DNA from: Utricularia gibba | Lineage: Eukaryota; Streptophyta; Magnoliopsida; Lamiales; Lentibulariaceae | DNA: 64,000 nucleotides | Assembly (NCBI GenBank): GCA_002189035.1 | Contig: NEEC01000004.1 | Coordinates: 5,580,001-5,644,000, forward strand | Reading direction: 5' to 3' | Shown here: positions 22,402 through 37,754 of the stretch, piece by piece | Numbering within the stretch: the first letter of the stretch is position 1 | Layout of the letters: each line of letters begins with the position of its first letter | Position numbers and translations under genes: made by a program | Notes under the pieces: generated by a model | Seen by the model: the letters and a program-made list of their open reading frames with translations, nothing else | Databases searched by the model: none | Told to the model about the DNA's origin: nothing

Positions 22402-25070
22402 ATGGCTGCGTCTCAGTCCCAGCATCGGTGCGTCTTTGGTGGGTAGTTTCTTCCTGTCGATGGATTTTTGTGTTGCACATGCATGTGTTTTAAAATTTCG
22501 TGCTTTCCTCACGGAGGATTTGCGTTTGGAAGGCAAGAACTTCGATATTCATGTCACAGTTTTATCTTCTGTGTAGTTGGAAATATTCCCTATGATGCTA
22601 GTGAAGAACAGCTTATACAAATATGCGAGGAAGTAGGCCCCGTTGTTAACTTCAGGTGAGCTCGTTAGCTCCCTCATTCTGTCTGCTAGAAGGTTCCTCT
22701 GTTAGGTGTTTATCGCATTTTTTTTAAAATTTCCCTTGATCGTGAGAGTCTTTAGTTTTACAAACCTCCTGCTCACAGCCTTTTTTCCACAGGTCTTTGC
22801 TGTCACTTTTTAACATGGATACTTGCTATTGTTTCTTGTTGTGACCCATTAAAATGTAAATCCTCTTGCTTCTGGTTGTTCAGGTTAGTTGTCGACCGAG
22901 AAACTGGAAAACCAAAGGGCTATGGGTTCTGCGAGTACAAAGATGAAGAAACAGCATTGAGTGCTCGCCGCAATCTTCAGGGTTACGAGATAAATGGGAG
23001 GCAGTTAAGAGTGGACTTTGCTGAGAATGACAAGAGTTCTGACAGGAATCTTGAGGTATAAATCCAATTATTCTGCATGAAACCTCAAGAACGACAATGA
23101 CAAAGCCTCTTTCCTAATAATATTACATTCAAACATTTTTTGGAGGAACTGGGAGTTGGGGACGGAGGGTGGTTTTTGTAGGTGGAATGATGGTGCTAAC
23201 TTTGAAATTGTATAATCTTTTCATTGTTTCTTTTCTTATAAATGCTTGTCGTATTTTCCATTTGACTATGTTTCTTTTAGGGGCGTGGTGGTTCTGCCTC
23301 TGCAACAAATGTTGGTATGGGAAGTATTATGGTTTTCGTTTTGCATCCATTTGCGTGAATGATGTTGCAGCCTTGCTGATTATGAAGTTTCGTTTCCTGA
23401 AATGAAATCCCATTCGCGTTTTTTCTTATACGTGATCTCCTTGGTCAGATCCTGCAAGACATTCTGCTGGTCAAGCAGGAAGCGGACGTCAGAGCCTTGA
23501 ACAGCCAGTTGGATATTCAGTTTCCATGGCTGCTGCAACGGTCATGGCAGGAGCCCTGGGATCTGCTCAGACAGCCAGCATGAGAAATAAGATTGGATTG
23601 GGTACTGACTCTTTGAGTCAGCATTTGGCCATGATGTCGAAGACCCAGTTGACAGAGATAGTTTCCGAATTTAAGGTTGGCCTTATTTACTCTTCACTTT
23701 GGAGCACTCCATGTATTCTTAGTGGTAAAAAAAAATGCAAGCTTTTTAGAACCAAGCATTTTTTCCCTGAGGAGGCCTGCACAATTTGTTTTAGATGCTA
23801 GCCAATCAACACCTTTGAACTTGGTGGACGGTAGATACGCTACTGCAGTTCATCCATGCACGGTAGGCTGTCTCTTGGGGCCTGACGTGGTTTAATTTTG
23901 TGACCTCTACAGGCAATGGCTACCCAAAATAAAGAACAAGCCCGGAAACTGTTGGTAGCCATGCCAAACCTGGCAAAGGCTCTCTTTCAGGCAATCCAAT
24001 TTTTTAATGCGGGTCTTCTCATACACAAAAACATTTTAGTATCATGCCTCTGATGATGCTCCCTTTCTAACCATTGAGAATCATATTCTTGAATCCACCT
24101 TGATGCAGGTAGAAATCATGCTGGGAATGGCTTCCTCACAATTGGTTTGGACACCATATTTTGATTTTTCGTTATTCCTTAGTTTCATGTACTCATCTTT
24201 TAAAGTCTAGGCGGGTGCATTTTGTGTCATATGCAGTTGATGGTGGCAAGTTCTTCTCAACCAGCACCTCAGTCTTCAACACAATCTGTTCAAACTCACA
24301 CTGGGCTGCCTCCTCTTCCAGCAAACAAGATGCAGTCAGCTATGCAAGGTCAGGAAAGCCGCATAACTACTGGCCTACTAAACCACCAGTATGCTGCGGT
24401 TAAGCAGCCTCAAACACCGGTTGTACTGAATTCAGTTCTTCAAACTGGTGACTCGGGTATTCCATCCAAGCATCCTGGTGTGTCAACTTCCTCTTTCACC
24501 CAACAAGCACATCATCCTTCTCTGCTTATGCGCTCCCAGATTTCTTCCGGAAGTATCCAGGTTTTATAACTGAATTAGAAAGTGCGCTCCTTTTGTAGTA
24601 ACAGATTATTTTCTTTAAATCGCGCTAAGTTTTGTGTGTGTGTCCCGTGCACCTTTCTTTACAGCCAGCCTCAACATCGTCTACAATACCAGGGAACATG
24701 GATGTCTCAGGGTATAATTTAGTCACTGATGGAACAACACGACTATTCCACAGCAGCACAGACCAACTGGGGAGAGCAGAAAAGTTGATGAGGTTGAATG
24801 ATGGAAGAGCTACTTCTTCGCCATCCACACAGGCTCCTCAGGTGCGTGAGATCTTTTTCTGCGTTTGGCTTTTTATGTATGGATAATCAAGTTGTAAGCT
24901 CATGACATCGGGATTTGTCGTTGGTCATACAGATACAGCTTCCGCGGGATGTTGATTCTGTGTTGCTTCAGCAGGTTATGAGTCTCACAGCAGAGCAGCT
25001 AGGCTCGTTGCCCCCTGAGGAACGGCTGAAAGTGATGAAACTTCAGCAGGTGCTCCGACAGGTGCGGTAG
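22402..25070 (+). CDS. CSTF64: Cleavage stimulation factor 64 kDa subunit (CstF64)
   Basis: Ten exons: 22402-22438, 22577-22655, 22884-23055, 23281-23314, 23449-23675, 23913-23990, 24109-24144, 24237-24560, 24665-24841 and 24933-25070, summing to 433 residues. The N-terminal RRM has RNP2 (CVFVGNIPYD) and RNP1 ([10 protein letters not shown]). The hinge region ([48 protein letters not shown]) binds CstF77. A Gln/Pro/Ser-rich linker follows, and the C-terminal three-helix domain reads [20 protein letters not shown]. It binds GU-rich RNA in nuclear pre-mRNA 3'-end formation. The intron after 23990 starts with GC rather than GT; all others are GT-AG. Confidence 0.95.
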
Positions 25071-25515
25071 AATGTGCCCGCTGGCGCCCCCCAAGCTCGT
25101 GTAATATTCAGTTGCTAGCGTCTCGTTATACAACGTAGAAAATGAAAGTTTTTTTCCCAGCGACAACTCCTAGCCCCCCTGTTTGCGGTAGCCACAACTC
25201 CACATAGATGATTTTACTCGACTTGAATAATCATGCTAAATTTCCAAAACGACCATGATGATCATCATTATACAAAGTACATCGGGCACACACATGATCA
25301 ATTGGATTGTCGGGATTTTGGATGCAACTTATAAGAGCAAATGAAGTTGACGCCATTTTTTATGGGATGGGAAAAAGGTTTGAGGCAGGGGTGGGGCTTG
25401 GTATGTCGACCACGTAATTGTATGTTGTGTGGTACGCCTGTAACCTCGTCGTGAATGGGGGGCTGGGGTTCACTCACAGGTAACACCCCCTCATGCTCCT
25501 GTGAGTTGCTCGTCA
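25071..25515. other. CSTF64 3' flank and PERK leader
   Basis: No gene. AT-rich sequence near 25200-25270 suits a 3' untranslated region; the right end is the presumed leader of the PERK gene. Confidence 0.45.
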
Positions 25516-28147
25516 ATGGCGTCATCTCCGGAGGGTCAAGGCGGTGAGGATGATGATCAACAACTATCCCCACCGGCGGTGTATCCCAGCCCCCACCCAA
25601 TGATTCTTCTTCTGCTCCTCCACTTGTTCCACCAGGCACTCCACCGCCACCATCATCATCAGAATCACCACCCCCTGCACCCCCGGCATCATCTCCACCT
25701 GCTCCATCAACGTCTCCTCCTCCACCTCCGCCACCACATGATGACTCTGAGGCTTCACCTCCTCCTCCTTCCACTTCACCACCTCAACCCACATTTTCCC
25801 CTCCGCCTCATGACTCACCCCCGTCTCCATCTGTGCCATTGTTATCGCCTCCAGATGGTCATCCCTCTCCTCCATCCAGCAGTCTGCCTCCCTCGCCTCC
25901 TATCATCATCAACACTTCCCCACCTCCTCCTGCATCGATTGGTTCCCCACCATCCACACCACTCAGTTCTCCATCTCCTCCTTCTATGGCACCTCCGTCA
26001 GGCCCTTCTCGAGGAGGCGGGTCTCCTGGTTCTTCATCTCAACCAAGTGGTGATCCTCCATCTCCTGGCTCGAATTCAAATGAAGGAGTCATCATTGCTG
26101 GCATCATAGTTGCAGGAATGGTGATCGTTGCCTTACTCCTCCTGTTGATGTGTACCAGGAGAAAGAAGAAATCAACCTATTACACGAATCCTGTAGCTCC
26201 GCACAGAGGTGAGAATCTCAATTTTTGATAAGAAAAGGAAAAGTATGCAGCATAAACTACATCCCCTGTTATCTTCGCAATGCCTGTAGCTGCCGATCAA
26301 TATTACAAGGACAAGAACCAATGGAACAGTCCACATCCCGGCGACCAAGTTGTAAACATTCCTCCGTCAGGATTCATGGGAACCCCTGTGGGTGGTGGAG
26401 GCGGAGGCGATCGGGGTGCACCACCAGCATTATATACCAGTATTGAGTTTAGTTCCAACTTTTCGGGTCAGCATCAAACTCCTGGTGTAGCACCATCACC
26501 GATTGCCGGAGGCATTACCCAATTCACGTACCAAGACTTGGCTGTGGCCAGTGGTGGATTTTCACCAACGAATCTGTTGGGCCAAGGAGGGTTTGGATTA
26601 GTCCACAAAGGCATTTTGTCCGATAGAAGAGAAGTAGCCATTAAGAGTCTCAAGGCCGGCAGTGGCCAAGGGGAGAGAGAATTTCAGGCCGAAGTCGAAA
26701 TCATCAGCCGCGTTCATCACCGCCACCTCGTCTCCCTCGTAGGGTACTGCATCGCCAATGGACAAAGAATGCTTGTCTACGAATTCGTCCCCAACAAGAC
26801 ACTGGAATTTCATCTCCACGGTAACATGATTGCATCCTTCCTTAGGAAGACCAAGAAAAAGGTCAATTTCGCAACCGTTGTTCATTATATTTGACGATCA
26901 TCTGTAAGGGTTCGCAGGAAAGGGTCAACCGGTGATGGATTGGACGACTAGGCTTCGCATTGCCGTGGGTTCTGCTAAAGGGCTGGCCTATTTGCATGAA
27001 GACTGTATGACTTGTCATTTTATAGTTCAGCATTATCCATGATACAGAGTTTGTGTTTCATCCTCGCCTCACCGGGAGTTTCTCGTCTCTGGTTGCAGGC
27101 AACCCACGGATCATTCACCGTGATATCAAAGCTGCCAACATTCTCCTTGACCACAATTTCGAAGCTATGGTACTACACTGACAACAACACAGCACTAAAA
27201 TTCTCAGTTCTTCGAGAAAGATCTCACCTTAGTCTTCCCCAGGTAGCAGATTTCGGTCTGGCTAAACTCACTTCTGATAACAACACTCATGTCTTTACTC
27301 GAGTAATGGGGACTTTCGGGTAACTAAATCTAGAAGCTTTGCATTTTAACTTCCATCAAATAGCAGCAGATGATATAAAAATTTTGTTTGAATCTCAGAT
27401 ATTTGGCCCCAGAGTACGCATCAAGCGGTAAGCTGACTGAGAAGTCAGACGTTTTCTCGTTTGGGGTGATGCTGTTAGAGCTGATAACAGGCCGGAGACC
27501 CGTAGACGTCACTAATGTAGCCATGGAAGACAGTTTAGTAGATTGGGTTAGTTCTCGACATAACATTTGTCTGTATCCCGATCTTTCATGTGCTCTATCT
27601 TCACAATTTGAGTTCATATTCAGGCACGGCCTCTTCTCACCAAAGCCATGGAAAATGGAGATTACAGTGAATTGGTTGATCCTCGTCTCGGAGACAACTA
27701 CATCCAGGAAGAGCTAGCGCACATGGCTTCCTGCGCTGCTGCCAGCATCCGCCACTCTTCCAGACGGCGGCCGAAAATGAGCCAGGTCCATAGTCAAAAT
27801 AGTTGGATCATAATGCCAAAGCAAATCATTATCAGTAGTTAGAGAGAGCGTTGCTGTTGCAGATTGTGCGGGCTCTAGAGGGAGATTCTTCCTTGGATGA
27901 CCCGAACGAGGGCGTGACGCAAGGGCATAGCGTGGTGTGCAACCCGATCGGGGGTACAGAAGCATACGACACGAGAGCGTACAACGCAGACATGATGAAA
28001 TTCAGGAAGATGGTGATATCGAGTCAAGATCCCGACAGCAGCCAGTACGGAACCACCAGCGAGTATGGCCTCAATCCGTCTTTCTCAAGCGACGAGAGCG
28101 GCACACAAACCCCAGAAACGAGGAGCTTTAGCCGACCAATGCATTGA
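25516..28147 (+). CDS. Proline-rich extensin-like receptor kinase (PERK), with an N-terminal frame break
   Basis: Eight exons: to 26208, 26290-26820, 26918-27004, 27099-27169, 27243-27319, 27399-27546, 27624-27785 and 27863-28147. The extracellular part is dense in Pro/Ser ([11 protein letters not shown]); a membrane segment lies near 26086-26154, followed by a basic stop-transfer CTRRKKK. The kinase has the P-loop [11 protein letters not shown], catalytic Lys in [21 protein letters not shown] and APEY. It is a cell-wall-contact receptor kinase of the plasma membrane. The ATG at 25516 ([10 protein letters not shown]) is in a different frame from the Pro-rich domain, which is open only from 25557 without an ATG. 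One base missing in the C-rich tract near 25590-25600 would join them. The kinase part is intact. Confidence 0.9.
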
Positions 28148-28689
28148 AACGGCACAGACCCAACTCAAAAACCACCATTCAAACTGGGGCTGTGTTGCAC
28201 GCGGCCATGCCATCCATCAAGCAACATTAGAAAAAAGCAAACAAACCAAGCGCCACCAGTCTTTTCCTACGAGGCTGGGCATATAAAAAGTGCCCATTTT
28301 TTTCAGAGTTGACTAAGAAAGTCCTAATCTGTGGTCGATTTTTTTCAGAGATGACTAAAAAAGTCCTAATCTGTGGTCGGTGTCAATTGCATACCATTCA
28401 GGTGATGGTAACTATCAGAACCCAACTTTCAAGATAGATTCGGGAACTAGTTGTGTCTACTAGCGAGACACGTTTGGGTTTTAACTGTGTGGAATTGTAG
28501 CGGGCCGTGTAGCCCATAGGCTCCGTTTCAGGAGGACCCGGAACCGAGGATTGATCTAGACATAAAAGACACCTTACTACAACCGGAAAGGATTTAGGAG
28601 CGATCATCGAAGCCCATTGTTGATGTGCATCTGCACTAGATCATTGCCTGTCTAGTACGCTCGCTGTTGTTGCTGTGTGGTGAGTACAG
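28148..28689. other. PERK 3' flank and SDH1 leader/promoter
   Basis: No gene. Contains a 42-bp tandem duplication at 28296-28379, listed separately. Confidence 0.5.
28296..28379. repeat. 42-bp tandem duplication
   Basis: Two head-to-tail copies, starting at 28296 and 28338, each running from a T-tract before CAGAG to TCTGTGGTCG, with about three mismatches. It lies between the PERK stop codon and the SDH1 start. Confidence 0.85.
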
Positions 28690-32513
<3,824 letters not shown>

Positions 32514-33000
32514 GAATGATGGTTACACACACTAGAGTGTTGACTTCCATTCATCAGAGCCTGCTGGGAGCTGCTACGCGAATGCTTAAAATAAGGTGAA
32601 ATTCGGAATAATTGTGGATGGGCTCTGTAACTTCAGAAGCAAACATCTGCAGTAGTTTATCTACCATTGATATTTGTCTCCTATGGCGTGCTTTACGGTG
32701 ATCACTTCCCTGACTGATTTCGATGTCTCTGAGATGAATAATCTTACGCTACTGGAAAGCAGGCTAGCTGCTACAACTCCTGCAGGAACAAGATCAGCAA
32801 ACCGGAACCAAAAGACCCGTTCACCTTTATTCAAAAGCAAGTTTTCCTGAGTCAACAACCCCGCTACAAAGCCTTCTGGCGGCCTAAGGCATGGCATATG
32901 GTAATAAGTTTAACTACCAGACGGATGCGTTACGTGAGCAGTAATCAAATGCACAGGAGTGAGAGTTCAAGAATGTTTACTGGCTCCGAGGCGCAATACC
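32514..33000. other. Convergent 3' flanks of SDH1 and uL6m
   Basis: No gene. Minus-strand frames overlapping the last SDH1 exons (for example 32550-32269) are shadows. Confidence 0.5.
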
Positions 33001-33309
33001 TTATTTCGATCTCTTCCCCTCCTTCTTCTTGATAACTTCATCGACATACATGATTCCTTTCCCTTTGTAAACCTCTGGGGGCTTGCAACTCCGAACCGCA
33101 GCAGCGAATTGGTGTACCCTTCCCTTATCGATTCCAGTGCAGCAAATGACATTGTTCTTGAAGCAAAATACGCGTACAGCGGGAGGCACAGTCAACTCAA
33201 CCTCGTGGCTGTAGCCGAGCTTAAGGTACAACAGACGCCCCTCTGCCTCTGCTCTAGCCTTGAAACCCACTCCGACCATCTTAAGGAACCGAAAGAACTT
33301 TGATTCCAT
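33001..33309 (-). CDS. Mitochondrial large-subunit ribosomal protein uL6
   Basis: An uninterrupted 102-codon frame, the full length for plant uL6m. It reads MESKFFRFLKMVGVGFKARA, then LYLKLGYSHEVELTVPPAVR, CCTGIDKGRVHQFAAAVRS and CKPPEVYKGKGIMYVDEVIK with a Lys-rich end. These are the second-half motifs of bacterial L6 (VYKGKGI); the nuclear plant gene for the mitochondrial protein is this short. No separate targeting peptide is apparent; the first helix may serve. It acts in the mitochondrial ribosome. A 5' untranslated exon further upstream is possible. Confidence 0.92.
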   Translation of the reverse strand: MESKFFRFLKMVGVGFKARAEAEGRLLYLKLGYSHEVELTVPPAVRVFCFKNNVICCTGIDKGRVHQFAAAVRSCKPPEVYKGKGIMYVDEVIKKKEGKRSK

Positions 33310-34510
33310 TACTCTGATACCACGGGAACGTTGTACAACATGTTAACGATGACCATGAACGAAGCAACACTACAAGGCATTGTTTTCTCTACCTTACCAA
33401 ATCTTGATCTTGCACTTCTCAAGAGCACCTAGTTTCAAGTCTCACTGAAACCAACTTGATGGCACACTGGTCACCTGCAGGACAAGAACTTTTTCTAGAA
33501 ACAATGTAAAACTCTTCAAGGGAGATGAGACTTTAGAATAAGGTTCATGGAACCGCTAATGGCTGGTAAATGATACAGGCATATGAAAGCAACAGAATGT
33601 ACAGGCCAACGGGCAACCATGGATAGGACACACTGGTATTTGCATAAACCCATGTGACTACGAGGAGGAGGCGGAAAACTAAACTACGACAAGGCGAATG
33701 CATCGTTAGAATGATATGAAAATACCAAATCTGGCTTTCATTTAGTCGAAACTCATTTTTTGCATTCGAGTCGAGATGCATATCAGCTACAGGAAATCCC
33801 AAAAAAAAAAAAAAAAAATTCTGTAGTGGCGCTGGGCTAGACGCATTCCAAAGTAAATCAAATAACGACACAATTTCGGCATCATTGTGTCAAACAGTTG
33901 GTGATCATAAAGAAATTACCTCAGGGAAAAGGTCAAAACAACAGTGATGATGGAGACGTGCAGGTGTACAATTTCACGGCGTTGAAAGCCAGAGAAATGA
34001 TCGTTTGAAGTGTCTCTACCCCCCATGTACGGCTGACGGAAAACCCACATCCCTCGGAAAAGGTCGCGCCTGCGCTTGAGCTTGAGCCTGAGCAGCGTTA
34101 AATGGACTGGGCCCAAGTCGGTCAATGGGTAAGAATGCAAGGCCCCCATAGATAATGGACTTTCCGGCTCATTTACTAACATCAAAGGAAGCTCGGCCCA
34201 TACCAATTTATGGGCTCCCTCCTCTCGCAGCCCATTTTTTCTAGCCCAAAATAAGTGTTACTAGAATTATAATAACAAATTACATATTCCGAGCCCGCCC
34301 CTGCAAACCTTATTTGAGTTCCTTCTTTCGGTTCGGTCCCATTTGTAAGGTTAGGCGGAGTCGGTTGTGCCCGGGGGCTACCTCTGTATGTATCCTTTTT
34401 CTTTGTCGCCCAGCTATAGTATAATTTCCCAGGAATAGGAGATGATGGAACTCGTGTCTACATGCCTAGAAATTCTTGAATTCCAAGTTTACTCATATCT
34501 TAATTAGTTG
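33310..34510. other. Divergent region between uL6m and ATG4
   Basis: No gene supported. Poly-A/T tract near 33799-33818. The 108- and 96-codon minus-strand frames at 33545-33871 and 33916-34206 have no recognisable domain. Holds the promoters of both genes. Confidence 0.45.
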
Positions 34511-37159
34511 ATGAAGGGCTGTGGGGAGATCAAAAGTGATCTGATTCACAGTTCCGGGAGCGAAGAGTTGCACTTTGGCAATTTTCCGATAATAGATTTG
34601 GGTTCCGTCTCATCTGAGGCGGAGAAAGGTGCCGAGAACTGTAAGCACCGAAACTCTGCATCTATTTGGACTGGAATTTGGCCTCCGTCATTACCATTTT
34701 TTAGGGATTCCGGTTGTGCCCGCTTCCCAAGCGAATCCAAAATTTCTGCTAGTAGCGGACATCATAGGGGAAGGTCGTTGTTTGGAAAGAACCATCATGA
34801 CGGGTGGAAGTCAGCCATTAGGCGTGTTGTGATGAACGGTGGATCGATGAGAAGAATCTGGGGCTTTAGTAGGACGTGGGCTTCAGCTTCCAAGGCTGAA
34901 ATTTGGCTTTTGGGAGTTTGTTATCAGGTATCTCAGGAAGGTGATGAATGTAATGACCCAACTCAGAGTGAGGGGTTTTGTGCTTTTGTCGAGGACTTCT
35001 CTTCAAGGATTTGGATTACATATCGCAAGGGTACTTTTTGAGATAGCGATATATTGTTGTGATATTGCGGAAAATAATACTCATGTGCCGTTTTTCAGGG
35101 TTTTCACCCATTGGGGACTCAAAATACTCTAGCGATGCCAACTGGGGATGCATGCTTCGAAGTAGCCAGATGCTTGTTGCTCAGGTTTCAGTCTCTGCTG
35201 TTTCTTGTTCATGCAAAATTTTCTCTGTTGTCACGAGTCCTCATTTTTCCCCGTTGGCTCAGGCGTTTCTATTTCTTAAACTGGGAAGGTCATGGAGGAA
35301 GCCTTGTGAGAAGGTATAGCAACGGGCATAAGAGTTTTCTTCCCTTGTCTTATGAATTTTCCATATTGGGAGATTTTATCGAACTGCCATAGCTAGTTCA
35401 CATGCTAGTAAAAAAGGTTAAAGATTGTTTCTTCTCTTGACAGCCTTACGACCACTTAGACTTACTGCAACTTTTTGGTGATTCTGAGGAATCACCTTGT
35501 TCTATACACAATCTTCTTAAAGCCGGTATGGCTTATGGTCTTTCTCCTGGATCATGGGTTGGGCCATATGCGATGTGCCGGGCTTGGGAGTGTTTGCTGA
35601 GGAATTCAAACAATGAATTCCTTGGCTCAATGATGGCTTTGCATGTGGTTTCTGGTGATGAAGATGGTGAAAGAGGTGGTGCACCAGTGCTTTGCACGGA
35701 GGATGTATCTAGGCGGTGTTATGAGTTCAGTAGAAGCCAAATGGATTGGGCACCTATCCTGTTGTTGGTTCCTTTGGTTCTTGGATTAGAGAAGATCAAT
35801 CCTAGGTAAGTATTGTTTTCTAGGGAGTGCAACTTAAAGCTTAAATACATTGGATTCATAGACCATTCAAGTGTGGAAATATTGTTGTCTTTGTCTGGCA
35901 CTGCATCTTAAACGAATTCAGTGTTTAGAGGGTAGTATTTATACAGTTAGTATGTGTAGTTTCCATTCTCACAGTAAATCTCACAGTAAATTAGATTTCC
36001 ATTCTCAGGTAGGTATGTGTATCTAAAATGTGCTGCTTTACTCAGGTACATTCCATTGCTCAGTGCTACATTCACATTTCCCCAGAGCCTTGGCATTTTG
36101 GGTGGTAGACCGGGCGCCTCAACTTACATTGTTGGAGTGCAAGATGAAAAAGCTATCTATCTTGATCCACATGATATCCAGCAGGTTTCTTATCATTTTA
36201 CTTCAGAAGGTTTCTATTTTGACGTTATTGCTTGCTGAGTGTTGCATGATAACCATTGTGTTTTGTTTTTCACGAACCACTGCACAACATGAAATTCCGC
36301 CAACTTTTTGTAATGTTGGAATTATTTGTAAGTGGCCCATCTCAATGATCATGGTTCATATTTCTCTGCTCCCTGCTTACCTGAAAGGCGCATTCTAATT
36401 TGTTTAACAAGTTCTGTCGAGTTCTTTATTGCCCCATTGTTGCTGGTGCCCTGTCATTATGTTAGAACTGAGGCCTCTTCTCTTTCCATTTTTTCCTGAT
36501 TTTTGAAAGGAATACAGTGGGAATGGATCTAAATGTATTTAATTTTATCATTTACAAACTTATTTTCGCTGTTCCTTATGTGAGAAATAGCCTGAAACTT
36601 ATACTCCACGATGGAATGTGTAGCTTGGCTTTGCCTGTGATTTCTTGTTCTTGCTTTCAGGCGGTGGACATGCACAAGGGTGACGTAGATTCAGGCATCT
36701 TGACGTACCATTGCAAGTAGGTGATTCCTGCCGGTTAAATGACATCATACAGTGAATAAAAAACATATATATCTTTGGTCTAAACTAACGTTGCATTTGT
36801 TCGCACGTGGTTTCTGCTTTCAGTGTTGTGCGGCAAATGCCTCTGAATTCAATCGATTCATCCCTGGCAGTGGGATTTTTTTGCAGGGACAAGAGTATGG
36901 CCAGGCTCCATTTTTCTTTTTTCTCTCTAACTCTTGGGTGTGATTGTCATGAGCTGAACGAATTTATTGAACAGGCGACTTTGATGATTTCTGTTCACGT
37001 GCATCAGAACTCATGAATGAATCAAATGGTGCCCCACTGTTCACAATCAGTTCCTCGAGAACCGAAAATAATGCTACCCCCACAATACGAGATGATGATA
37101 TCGTCGATGGGCTGGGCAGCTATGAACAGCCACAAGAAGATGACTGGCAGCTGGTTTGA
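34511..37159 (+). CDS. ATG4: Cysteine protease ATG4 (autophagy)
   Basis: Eight exons: 34511-35030, 35099-35184, 35263-35313, 35444-35805, 36046-36184, 36661-36716, 36824-36894 and 36975-37159, giving 489 residues. The peptidase C54 blocks are: WLLGVCYQVS, ITYRKGF, YSSDANWGCMLRSSQML (catalytic Cys in NWGCM), AGMAYGLSPGSWVGPYAMCR, LLVPLVLGLEKINPRYIPLL, PGASTYIVGVQ and YLDPHDIQQ (catalytic Asp and His). ATG4 trims the C-terminus of ATG8 and later releases it from lipid during autophagy. The acidic C-terminus ends DDWQLV, a WxxV-type ATG8-interacting motif. The ATG at 34511 starts a variable N-terminus. An apparent 64-nt intron (GTAAGC to TTTTTTAG) in exon 1 would break the frame and is not used. 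Confidence 0.95.
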
Positions 37160-37754
37160 TCTCAGAAAAAAAGTTGATGATTCGTCAGCCTCTCAATGGT
37201 CACGTTTGTAGTTGATGAGTTCTGGGTTGCTTGCTTTAAGCTGTGAAGAAAGGTGGTCAGTTATACAGCGGCCACGGTGTCACCTCATATCAAGGTTGGA
37301 TGAATCCATTTCATTTGGTTTACTCATGCCATGGTTTGTATTGTTTTATTTTATTGAAACTGGATGGATGGGGATATGGTATCCTCCGATTGATTTGATT
37401 TGATTCTCCCAGCCGGATGTATATATGTCCAAGATGCTTTGTCTTCTTAAGAATGGTTATACGGAATTTATGTGTTTCTTGATGATGAATTCACTGCAGC
37501 ATCCTTCGGGGCGTTTGACAACTTCAAATTTGATAGCAACTACACCAGTTAAAACTGCTGCCAACCTCCATCTGCAATAATAAAAAAATGTATACTCGAA
37601 ATGGTAGTATATATGGAAATGGCTCAGGCCGTTGCAAGACTTTGGTTGTCTGTATCCTCTACCGAGCTGATCTAGAGTGTAGACAAAATATCAGGCATTA
37701 ATCTAGAGTTGATCATCCTTTTTTTTCGTATTCAGAATGGTGCGTTTGTAGTGG
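37160..37754. other. Convergent 3' flanks of ATG4 and FPP
   Basis: AT-rich, no gene. It should hold the 3' untranslated regions of both genes. Confidence 0.5.

Noticed and set aside
34645-34708. GTAAGC...TTTTTTAG in ATG4 exon 1, looking like a short intron
   Set aside because: It would be about 64 nt, not a multiple of three, and removal would destroy the frame that leads into the conserved WLLGVCYQVS block.
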